From assembly GCF_007954625.1 (NCBI RefSeq), contig NZ_CP042421.1, positions 1 through 46,945 on the forward strand: a DNA stretch of 46,945 bases, in the 5' to 3' direction. This DNA comes from Leuconostoc lactis. Its GTDB lineage: Bacteria; Bacillota; Bacilli; Lactobacillales; Lactobacillaceae. Positions 40,787 to 46,945 of the stretch are shown piece after piece (positions within the stretch are counted from its first letter, which is position 1; each line of letters opens with the position of its first letter). The notes below the pieces were generated by a model, which did no database searches, was not told the origin of the DNA, and worked only from the letters and a program-made list of their open reading frames with translations. Both the position numbers and the translations under genes were made by a program.

Positions 40787-41937
40787 AGATAGAAGTATTT
40801 TTTGAACCTGAAATTTTTTTCACACGACGAGTAGACAAGATTGATGGAACTTTTCGTTTTGATGACTTTTTAAAATTGTTGGATGAAGTTAACTCTTCTA
40901 AAAGTGATGATGACTCTGACCAAAATCAGCGTAAATTTATAGTTACTAAAGATAGTTCAGTATTTCAGAATAATCATATATGTGTTATTAGGCTTTCAGA
41001 TTTTGTAGGTTACAAATCGTTTGTATTCGAAAGAATGGATTTGTATTTAGACATTTTTGAGCGAATGGGTGTCGAAAAATTATTAATTAATAATCCAACT
41101 CGAATATTGATGTCCAATTTGGAGAATCAATCGGGTCTATTAGTTCATAACATAAACTCGTTTAAAAAAATTAATATAAATAAAATTAATTCTTTGAGTG
41201 AGAAATTGGATCAGCAGATTATTGGGCAAGAAAAGGCGAAATTAGCTATTTATCGAAAGTTGATTATTCAACATATTCGAACTGGTAATAAGCCGTTAGT
41301 TTTAATGTTTTATGGTAACCCTGGTATTGGAAAAACAGAAGTTGCAAAATTAATGGCGTCCACACTCTTCAAAACAAAGACAATTCTTCGTGAGCAAATG
41401 TCAATGACTGCTGGTAATGCTAGTATTGAATACTTTAAGGCTACTGGTCATACAGAAAATTCGTTTTCAAAAGAATTGTTAAACAGAAAATCGAATATTT
41501 TACTCTTGGATGAATTTGCATTAGCACCAGAATATATACAAACTGCTTTTTTTCAACTTTTTGACGAAGGGAAATATATTGACCAGAATTTTTCTGTAGA
41601 TATGCGGAACTCAATTATTATTTGTACGTCCAATTTTACTTCAAAAAAACAAATGAAAAAATCGATAAGTCCTGCACTATATTCTCGTTTTGATGCAGTA
41701 ATTCCATTTGTTGATTTTACTTTAGAGGAAAAATTAGAAGTGTCCGACAAAATAATTGAAAATTATGTTAAATCGGGAAAAATGAAGTCACAATATATTG
41801 AACTTATTGATATTTATAAAGTTAAAGACCGGGTACATCAAATGGTTAAGACCTTGTCAAATTTTCGATCTATTCGTAATTTGGTAGAGGACATAATTGC
41901 TGATGAACTTATTAAAATTTCAGAGTTTAAAAAATGA
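40783..41937 (+). CDS. ClpB/AAA_2-like AAA+ ATPase, partner of the DUF6414-like protein
   Basis: 384 aa. The N-terminal 140 residues are unique. The AAA+ core follows: IGQEKAKLAIYRK near 147, Walker A GNPGIGKTE near 177-185, Walker B ILLLDEFALA near 238, sensor 1 IICTSNFTSKK, and Arg in SPALYSRFDAVIPF. The order fits the AAA_2 (Clp second-ring) type, but only one ring is present and there is no peptidase partner. It may remodel or be gated by the DUF6414-like protein. Being plasmid-borne next to a phage-type repressor, it is a candidate abortive-infection effector; that is inference. Confidence 0.75.
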   Translation: MKIEVFFEPEIFFTRRVDKIDGTFRFDDFLKLLDEVNSSKSDDDSDQNQRKFIVTKDSSVFQNNHICVIRLSDFVGYKSFVFERMDLYLDIFERMGVEKLLINNPTRILMSNLENQSGLLVHNINSFKKININKINSLSEKLDQQIIGQEKAKLAIYRKLIIQHIRTGNKPLVLMFYGNPGIGKTEVAKLMASTLFKTKTILREQMSMTAGNASIEYFKATGHTENSFSKELLNRKSNILLLDEFALAPEYIQTAFFQLFDEGKYIDQNFSVDMRNSIIICTSNFTSKKQMKKSISPALYSRFDAVIPFVDFTLEEKLEVSDKIIENYVKSGKMKSQYIELIDIYKVKDRVHQMVKTLSNFRSIRNLVEDIIADELIKISEFKK

Positions 41938-42034
41938 TGTGGCGATAATAACAAATATAAACATAATAACTACTGGTGCACTTAACGGTTGTGATGGTTG
42001 GATGTCGCGTGTTTTCCGTTTTTTGTGGCAGATT

Positions 42035-42691
42035 TTATTTGATATTTAATTGATAATTTTTATAAATATAGTTGGCGATTGTTTGTTGTGAGTAGATAAA
42101 AATATTATTAACTTGTTTTTCTTCTTCAATGACTTGTTTAGCTGTTTGAAAGTAAAATAAGTTAAATAATCGGATTCGCATAGCTTGGTTACTAATTTCA
42201 AAATATTTGCATAAATAATTAAAAGGCTTTCTTTCATTCAGTAATGATTGAATGGCTTTTTTATTTGCCAATAACATGCCAGCCATATTATTGGCTTCTT
42301 TTTCAAAGAATTGGTCTTCTTCAGTATAATCGTTTTCCTGCATCAAAGAGGGGTATGTTTGATTATTTTTGTGAAGTAAAAAGTGCCCGATTTCGTGCAT
42401 GATTGTAAAATGTTGTCGGGTTTCTGTACATTCATTGCTGTAACAGATCATGGCCATACGACTATCTTTCAAAGTTAATCCATAAATGCCATAGTTATCT
42501 GCGATTATCGTACTAAATTCATTTTTATTGAGTGGGACGAGAACAATCTTATGGTTGTTTTCTAAATAGTTTGCTATATGCCACCATTTCAGGTCTTGTG
42601 GATCACAATTATTTTCTGTTGCAACCGTTTCAATTAATTGGTTTGCCTGATTTTCAAGTTCGGTATATTTTTCTATCTCGTCAGTATTCAT
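42035..42691 (-). CDS. immA: ImmA/IrrE-type metallopeptidase
   Basis: 218 aa with the zinc motif HEIGH in FTIMHEIGHFLLHKNN and a downstream Glu/Asn-rich helix (EKEANNMAGMLLANK) that supplies the third ligand, as in ImmA. ICEBs1 ImmA cleaves the repressor ImmR to switch on excision and transfer. The gene begins directly after the XRE repressor stop (TAAATG), so the pair is one operon, read away from the transfer promoter. It most likely controls induction of the transfer genes. Confidence 0.88.
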   Translation of the reverse strand: MNTDEIEKYTELENQANQLIETVATENNCDPQDLKWWHIANYLENNHKIVLVPLNKNEFSTIIADNYGIYGLTLKDSRMAMICYSNECTETRQHFTIMHEIGHFLLHKNNQTYPSLMQENDYTEEDQFFEKEANNMAGMLLANKKAIQSLLNERKPFNYLCKYFEISNQAMRIRLFNLFYFQTAKQVIEEEKQVNNIFIYSQQTIANYIYKNYQLNIK

Positions 42692-43057
42692 TTAATTATC
42701 TTTTTCCTGATTGTCTAACTTTTTCTCTTCTTCTTGTAATCGCTTAAAGGCGAAATCCCTTAACAGTGTGAGTTCTTTTTTGAAGTCTTCTCGTTTTTCT
42801 TCTGGTACATTTTTCATGTCGATACGAAAATAAACATCAATTGGCGTTGGATCATCAGTTCGTCCTAAAAGATAGTCCGTTGATGTATTTAAAACAGTTG
42901 CAACTGTTTCTAAATTTTTGGTATTAGGAGCAATGTTTTTCCAAGAATATATACTTCTAGTGCCCAGTTTAGCTGCTTTTTCTATGTCTGATAGTGTTTT
43001 CCCTTGTTCTTTTGCAAGTTGTTTAACTCTATCTAATAAGTTATATTCCTCTGTCAT
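42692..43057 (-). CDS. XRE/ImmR-type repressor
   Basis: 121 aa from the ATG at 43057, preceded by AAGGGA; a longer reading to 43132 lacks a site and would cover the promoter region. The N-terminal HTH (LLDRVKQLAKEQGKTLSDIE, ..LGTRSIYSWKNIAPNTKNLE) ends in STDYLLGRTDDP, the standard phage-repressor signature. The acidic C-terminus is helical and is the likely ImmA cleavage or dimer region. It faces a consensus promoter for the transfer genes with nearby dyads. Confidence 0.87.
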   Translation of the reverse strand: MTEEYNLLDRVKQLAKEQGKTLSDIEKAAKLGTRSIYSWKNIAPNTKNLETVATVLNTSTDYLLGRTDDPTPIDVYFRIDMKNVPEEKREDFKKELTLLRDFAFKRLQEEEKKLDNQEKDN

Positions 43058-43091
43058 TATTGGTTCCCTTAAATTGTTTATTGTTTTAAAA

Positions 43092-43153
43092 TCGTAAATT
43101 AACGAAAAATATTTTTTAAAAACTGTTGACATTCAAAAATATACGAATATAAT
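43092..43153 (+). promoter_or_regulatory. consensus transfer promoter with repressor dyad
   Basis: TTGACA (43126-43131) and TATAAT (43148-43153) are 16 bp apart. TCGT-AAATTA-ACGA at 43092-43105 is a perfect dyad between it and the XRE gene, and ACGAAT recurs inside the spacer. It is placed like Pxis of ICEBs1, repressed by ImmR. The first gene downstream is 660 bp away. Confidence 0.75.
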
Positions 43154-43162
43154 AAGTGTTTG

Positions 43163-43186
43163 TAAGTTAGTTGATAAAAAAAGCCC
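43163..43186 (-). terminator. minus-strand terminator in the transfer leader
   Basis: GCCCA and TGGGC pair around TGCAAT, followed on the minus strand by a run of seven T. Confidence 0.65.
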
Positions 43187-43251
43187 ATGCAATTGGGCGA
43201 CATTTAATTTGATCCATTTGAGTTAATTTTTTATCTTCTATCCTTATGAGA

Positions 43252-43351
43252 GAATAAAAAAAGGTGCGCAAGGCACCAGACGAAGTTATAAAAACTGAAT
43301 ATACAGTCATTTAGATAACAATTATATTCATTTTTACAATTACCTCTAGAC
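43252..43351 (-). ncRNA. candidate antisense small RNA in the transfer leader
   Basis: On the minus strand TTGCAT (43381-43386) and TACAAT (43358-43363) are 17 bp apart, predicting a start near 43351. GGTGCCTTGCGCACC followed by a long T-run ends it near 43252, giving a transcript of about 100 nt with no ORF of note. It is antisense to the leader of the repressor-controlled transfer transcript. Confidence 0.5.
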
Positions 43352-43816
43352 AAGATAATTGTATGTGAGATATTGAAATAATGCAAGTTTTTTGTGCTTA
43401 TTTTTTTGTTATGTTATCTGGCGAGTAGTCATGGGGTCGAGCTTTCATATCTAGCTCGTGATGATTAACTGCGTTATGTCAATTAATCATTAACTACTGA
43501 AATCAAACCCGTAGCGGTGTCAAAGGCGCGCAGAGTGTGGGGGAGTTAAACGTCAAGTGGCGTTTGGCAGAACACAAATTGTAGATGTAAAGAATGCCAG
43601 GATCATTTTTTAAAAGTGTGAGCGTTTGAAATTATTGGTTATGATCCATTTGAGATTATCGCTGGTGTTGTTCAAAACAGATATGGATTGATAAGTTAAG
43701 TTGTTTTTTAGGTTTTTTTACAACTTGACTTATTGTTGATGAATTATAGTTTTTATAAAACACGTTCTTTTTAGCTAATTTAGTTGATCAGGGCGTTTTA
43801 TTGTAGGTAGGTGGTT

Positions 43817-43960
43817 ATGGACGAATATTCTGATTTGTTTACATTAGATGATGAGGGTCTATTAACAACCGACATTGAACTAATTAAGTGGTTTGAGGAA
43901 AAAGATAATCAAATTTTGAAAGGTTTGATTAAACCTGAAAATTATATCCCACATAGTTAG
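43817..43960 (+). CDS. small acidic protein, first gene of the transfer operon
   Basis: 47 aa starting MDEYSDLFTLDDEGLLTTDI with GTAGGTAGGTGG just before the ATG. It is strongly acidic and helical (LIKWFEEKDNQILKGLIK). I do not recognise it. Small acidic first genes of such operons can be DNA mimics or regulators, without evidence here. Confidence 0.55.
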   Translation: MDEYSDLFTLDDEGLLTTDIELIKWFEEKDNQILKGLIKPENYIPHS

Positions 43961-44000
43961 TATTAACAAACGTATCATGAAAGGCGGTTTAAACGTTATT

Positions 44001-44150
44001 ATGACTAATGATGAGGGCAAGACGAAAATATTCTTGCGTGGTGATTTTGAAAAGCCTTTAACGGCAGATGAACATACAGAATTGTTAGCTGATTTAAAGC
44101 CATTGGCTGGTAAGTATGAGTTCCATGTGTCGGTTGAGACTAAAATCTAA
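44001..44150 (+). CDS. small protein of the transfer operon
   Basis: 49 aa from the ATG at 44001 (MTNDEGKTKIFLRGDFEKPL), with AAAGGCGG about 14 bases upstream; an ATG at 43977 is in frame but has no ribosome site. It has two strand-like blocks (TKIFLRGDF, YEFHVSVETKI) joined by a helix, a compact alpha/beta size. No family recognised. Confidence 0.5.
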   Translation: MTNDEGKTKIFLRGDFEKPLTADEHTELLADLKPLAGKYEFHVSVETKI

Positions 44151-44231
44151 TGTAGTGTTGGTAAGAGCATTTTGATTATTTAATCTAGAATGTTCTTTTT
44201 ATTTTGATTAAGAAAGCGAGTTTTGATTTTT

Positions 44232-44939
44232 ATGAGTAAGATGTTGAAGTTGTTACCTGAAAAGGGTAACTTGAAGTTTTTGTATTTAGGAACACCTGAT
44301 AATGGGCGACCACAGTTTTTGATTGAAGGTTCGGACGCTGATGCCTTGACTGTTACACCAGTTGGTAAATTGCCAGAGGGATTGAAGCCAAAAGATGTTG
44401 TGAAGTTTGAAAATATGACGCTTGATTTGGTGTCAATTGGTGGTTCACGTACTAAAGTTTCTGGTTTGACTGCTGTTATTAAGAAAGAAAATGAAACAGC
44501 AGCGACTACCTGGGCGAATGAGTCAGCACGTACTATGGTTGTGGTTAAGGGTGAGTATTTCCCTGTTGTTGATACCGATTTTTTCACGGGTTCCTTTATG
44601 TATGGTGCCACTCGTGATGTCTTTGAGACTTTGAATTATCAGGAACAACAAGATCGTGGTTCTCGTGTTGGTGATTTGATTGCTAAAGATGTTCGTGTGA
44701 GTGATGAAAATGGTAAGGCATTAACAGTTCGTGTTCCTGTGGGAGTGTTCCCAGAGGGTGCCTTTAAGCCATTTGATAAGGTTGAATTTGAAAATTTGGT
44801 TGTGTCATTATTTGACGGTTCAACCAATGATGATCCAGATCAAGATGTTTTGTTCTTCTCTGCTAGTGGCATTTCAAAGGCAACTGCTGATAATAAGTCA
44901 CAAACAACTGCTAAGCCTGCTGAAGCCAAAACTAAGTAA
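44232..44939 (+). CDS. DUF961/HelP-like protein with two similar halves
   Basis: 235 aa from the ATG at 44232. Each half ends in a related block: LTVTPVGKLPEGLKPKDVVK before FENMTLDLVS in the first and LTVRVPVGVFPEGAFKPFDK before VEFENLVVSLF in the second. That block resembles DUF961 (YdcP/HelP of ICEBs1, Orf22 and Orf23 of Tn916), where HelP is a helicase processivity factor needed for replication and transfer of the nicked strand. Tn916 has two adjacent DUF961 genes; here they look fused. A Lys/Ala-rich tail follows. The position at the start of the transfer operon fits. Confidence 0.65.
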   Translation: MSKMLKLLPEKGNLKFLYLGTPDNGRPQFLIEGSDADALTVTPVGKLPEGLKPKDVVKFENMTLDLVSIGGSRTKVSGLTAVIKKENETAATTWANESARTMVVVKGEYFPVVDTDFFTGSFMYGATRDVFETLNYQEQQDRGSRVGDLIAKDVRVSDENGKALTVRVPVGVFPEGAFKPFDKVEFENLVVSLFDGSTNDDPDQDVLFFSASGISKATADNKSQTTAKPAEAKTK

Positions 44940-44960
44940 TGGCAGGAAAGGGGTTAATCA

Positions 44961-45407
44961 ATGAGTAAATTATTTCCCCGTGGTTTCCGTGTTCGTTATT
45001 GGCATAGGCATTTAAGACGTGATGTTTTTATTGTAATTGGTCTTGTGCCAGTGGTCGTATTTTTGATCACGATTGTTTTTCGTTTACTTGCTATCATGCC
45101 ACCTAGTAAAGGGTTAGTCAGTTTCACAAAAGCATTGGTTACACAAGTTGATTGGTTGGCTTTTGTTAATAGTTTGTTACCAGGTCTCTATTTAACTTTG
45201 ATTGCTATGGTTGTCTTAGTGCTTGGTGCAAGTTATTGGTATTGGAAGACTTATCAATTTCAAGGGTTTTGGGCGACTATTTTTCGCTTAGAAAGGTTAT
45301 CTAATTGGCTAATTGCTAATCAATATTATTTGGTCAAGGAAGTTGATGAAAAAGAACACCGTTTGAGTTTCAATTTGGGTGGTGAGAAAGGTGGTTGGCA
45401 TTGGTAA
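44961..45407 (+). CDS. separate membrane anchor of the coupling protein
   Basis: 148 aa with AGGAAAGGGG before the ATG. Two membrane helices (VFIVIGLVPVVVFLITIVF and LYLTLIAMVVLVLGASYWYW) bracket an exterior loop, and the C-terminus (FRLERLSNWLIANQYYLVKE) matches the linker that follows the two helices in Tn916 Orf21. In Tn916 and pCW3 TcpA these helices and the FtsK motor are one protein. Here the motor is read from an overlapping second frame, so this gene supplies the N-terminal third. Confidence 0.75.
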   Translation: MSKLFPRGFRVRYWHRHLRRDVFIVIGLVPVVVFLITIVFRLLAIMPPSKGLVSFTKALVTQVDWLAFVNSLLPGLYLTLIAMVVLVLGASYWYWKTYQFQGFWATIFRLERLSNWLIANQYYLVKEVDEKEHRLSFNLGGEKGGWHW

Positions 45408-46489
45408 AACAAAAAATTAAGCTGCCAAAAGTCAGTTTAGAGAACAATGGTAAGGTTGGTTTTTCAATCTATTTACCAATGGACGGACAAAAGTATCAAG
45501 ATCGTTTTCGTGATCGACGTATTTCACAACCTATGTCGGCTATGTTGTTTGCGGACGGTGTGGGAACAAATGATATTTTTGGGTTTAAGTCATTTGAATT
45601 TATTTCTAATCCGTTGGGATTACGCTTAGGCTTATCTGACATGACCATAACAGATCATACGATTGAAATTATGAAAGGGGTGGTTTGGGATTATGAAAAA
45701 TATCCCCAGGCACTTATTTCTGGTGATACGGGTTCTGGTAAATCATTCTTTTTGTTTAGTTTACTGAACGGGTTGATTAAAAGTGGTGCGATTGTTGATG
45801 TTGCGGATCCAAAAGAGACTGATTTATCCGTGCTTGGTAAAACCGCTTCACTAAAATATCGTGTGACTTATGGTCGTGATCGTATTTTAAAATCATTTTA
45901 TCGTTTTTATCTTGAAATGATTAAGCGTGGGCGTGAATATCATGATCTATTGAATGATAATTTAGAAGAAAATGTTGGCAATTATCGTAAGTATGGTTTG
46001 AAACCCCATTTTTTTGTTTTTGATGAATTTGGTGCGTTTGTTTCTGGGTTGAAATATAACGAAAGTGAAGCAATCCAGCAAATTTTGGGACAAATTACGA
46101 TGTTAGGTCGTCAATTAGGTTATTTTGTAGCGATTGCTATGCAGAAACCAACGGCTGATACGATTGGTAGTGCGTCTCGTGATCAATTCCAGTTCCGTGT
46201 GGCACTTGGTAAGATGAAATCTAGTGGACTGTCTATGATGTTCCCTGATGATGTTGACGAAGTGCAGTTTAAGGAACTCTCAAAGAATTTAAAGGGGTGG
46301 GGTTATTTAGCTATGACACCAGGGCAAGCCAGATCATTTTTTGCACCTGTTATTCCTAAAGACTTTGTCCCGTTTAAATATTTTGATGAATTAGGTCAGC
46401 AATATCCAGCCATTCCAGTTGAGCCAATGGGTGAGATTAAGGAATTTTTGGATAGTAAAAGCGCTAAATATGTAGAATTGAACTTTTAG
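45395..46489 (+). CDS. tcpA: FtsK/SpoIIIE-type coupling ATPase (TcpA motor)
   Basis: 364 aa from TTG at 45395, or 362 from TTG at 45401, which is better spaced from GAGAAAGGTGG (45384-45394). Walker A GDTGSGKSFF lies near residue 111, Walker B FFVFDEFGAFV near 210, followed by QITMLGRQLGYFVAIAMQKP and RDQFQFRVALG, the FtsK/HerA-type motor signature of TcpA and Tn916 Orf21. It delivers the relaxase-DNA complex to the mating pore. There are no membrane helices; these are encoded by the overlapping previous gene. OriT follows. Confidence 0.88.
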   Translation: MALVKQKIKLPKVSLENNGKVGFSIYLPMDGQKYQDRFRDRRISQPMSAMLFADGVGTNDIFGFKSFEFISNPLGLRLGLSDMTITDHTIEIMKGVVWDYEKYPQALISGDTGSGKSFFLFSLLNGLIKSGAIVDVADPKETDLSVLGKTASLKYRVTYGRDRILKSFYRFYLEMIKRGREYHDLLNDNLEENVGNYRKYGLKPHFFVFDEFGAFVSGLKYNESEAIQQILGQITMLGRQLGYFVAIAMQKPTADTIGSASRDQFQFRVALGKMKSSGLSMMFPDDVDEVQFKELSKNLKGWGYLAMTPGQARSFFAPVIPKDFVPFKYFDELGQQYPAIPVEPMGEIKEFLDSKSAKYVELNF

Positions 46490-46559
46490 TTAGTACCTAT
46501 TAGTTATTTGGCAGGTCTAATTTGATTTAGTGATTGTAGGCAGTCGGGGTGCATGAGGC

Positions 46560-46660
46560 GTTAAGCAAAGCACTTACAGCACGTTGACCCTTTTCAGCCA
46601 TGGAACAGCTCTGCTGTGGAAAAGGAAGCGCCCAGCTCTGCTGGTGCGCGACTGGTGGCG
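46560..46660. other. strong hairpins upstream of oriT
   Basis: CCTTTTC and GAAAAGG pair across an inner CAGC-TCT-GCTG hairpin, and GCGCCCAGC / GCTGGTGCGC form a second one, both with the same TCT loop. Located between tcpA and the oriT dyad, they may be relaxase accessory sites or a single-strand origin. No gene is present here. Confidence 0.55.
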
Positions 46661-46741
46661 TTTGAAAAGGGGATTACGTGCCGTTGTGTCTTTGTAGCCG
46701 ATTGTGCGCTGAATAACGTACAAGCAGTTGTAAAATTCGCC

Positions 46742-46770
46742 AACCCCCCAAATTACTAATAGGGGGGGTA
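46742..46770. other. oriT: oriT dyad (nic region), Tn916/ICEBs1 type
   Basis: AACCCCCC and GGGGGGGT flank AAATTACTAATA. The C-run/G-run dyad with a central CTAATA-like sequence closely resembles the oriT core of Tn916 and ICEBs1 (CCCCCC...CTAACAGGGGGG), which MobT-type relaxases nick. It lies between tcpA and mobT as in Tn916. Confidence 0.82.
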
Positions 46771-46911
46771 AATTGACAAATAAACCGACAGGTAACCCCT
46801 CCTCAACGCCTGGGGGAGTAGGTCTCAATAGGAATATCCATTACGAGGCAAAACTGTAATAAATGCCCCATTTGATGAGAATATTATAATTAAAGTCCTA
46901 AAGGAGTTGAT

Positions 46912-46945
46912 ATGAAGTATAAATATCTAACTTTGTTACCTCACG
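46912..46945 (+). CDS. 5' part of the small transfer-region protein continuing at base 1
   Basis: ATG at 46912 with AAGGAG at 46900-46905 opens MKYKYLTLLPH and reaches the window edge one base into the next codon. Adding bases 1-2 completes GGG (Gly), and the frame then continues to the stop at 282-284. See the entry at base 1. Confidence 0.8.
   Translation, partial: MKYKYLTLLPH

Larger units (their letters stand above)
43154..43816 (+). other. long untranslated leader of the transfer operon
   Basis: This 660-bp gap has no protein gene. It contains the two minus-strand terminators and the antisense RNA candidate, a direct repeat GATCCATTTGAG (43211-43222 and 43643-43654), dyads ATGATTAA/TTAATCAT (about 43459-43490), GAGCT/AGCTC, and AAGTTAAGTTGT with near-complement ACAACTTGACTT (about 43696-43731). 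The region 43500-43620 is G+C richer. A single-strand origin or a regulatory RNA are both possible. Confidence 0.5.

Noticed and set aside
46574..46828. Minus-strand 84-aa frame across oriT
   Set aside because: It reads through the oriT dyad and hairpins with no ribosome site; composition is Pro/Arg-rich by chance.
1..46945. tRNA, rRNA or integrase/att sites of an integrated ICE
   Set aside because: No cloverleaf, rRNA segment, tyrosine integrase or excisionase gene was seen, which also favours a plasmid over an integrated element.

Overview
This window reads as one complete, circular, 46,945-bp conjugative plasmid from a low-GC lactic acid bacterium, most likely in the Lactobacillaceae; genus and species cannot be fixed from the sequence. 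A gene that starts at 46912 runs off the right end and continues in frame at base 1, giving an intact 105-aa protein across the junction, so the ends look like an arbitrary cut in a circle. The host inference rests on AT-rich Gram-positive genes with strong AGGAGG-type ribosome sites, an intact 808-bp ISS1-type element, a second IS6-family end, a KxYKxGKxW surface protein and holin-like type I toxins.

Transfer module (about 43.1 kb through the junction to 14.5 kb, + strand). It is laid out like Tn916 and ICEBs1: a cI-like repressor with an ImmA-type protease facing a consensus promoter, small early genes, a DUF961/HelP-like protein, an FtsK-type coupling ATPase whose membrane anchor is a separate gene, oriT, a MobT-type relaxase, then mating-pore genes (TcpC, TcpD-like, TcpE, VirB4-type ATPase, VirB6-like protein, a thioredoxin-like protein, small anchored proteins and a lysozyme/CHAP cell-wall hydrolase). 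An anchored Ser-rich surface protein, an ArdA antirestriction protein and a type I toxin locus sit among them. A RelB/MazF-like toxin-antitoxin pair follows.

Cargo (15.7-26.5 kb). A truncated VOC gene, an Lrp/AsnC regulator with a UvrA-like protein, a reactive-sulfur operon (thioredoxin, CoA-disulfide reductase-rhodanese fusion, CstR-like repressor, metallo-beta-lactamase) behind a 24-bp-armed palindrome, a divergent plasmid-borne EF4/LepA paralogue, an HxlR regulator facing an NAD(P)-binding oxidoreductase, and a second thioredoxin. The theme is redox and electrophile stress.

Mobile and metal region (26.7-37.1 kb). Two serine recombinases bracket decayed IS elements, a truncated mer repressor with its operator, a P1B-4 metal ATPase with a divergent MerR regulator and a 15-residue-repeat protein, and a truncated CHAP gene. 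The CHAP gene is cut by an ISS1 element that itself carries a 1,849-bp IS3-family insertion with a 3-bp target duplication.

Maintenance (37.2-43 kb). A second type I toxin locus, ParA plus a small centromere-binding candidate with 8-bp repeats, a structured non-coding stretch, and a two-gene DUF6414-like/AAA+ operon that may be a defence system. No conventional Rep_3, RepA_N or rolling-circle Rep gene was recognised; the only initiator-like protein is the MobT relaxase beside oriT.
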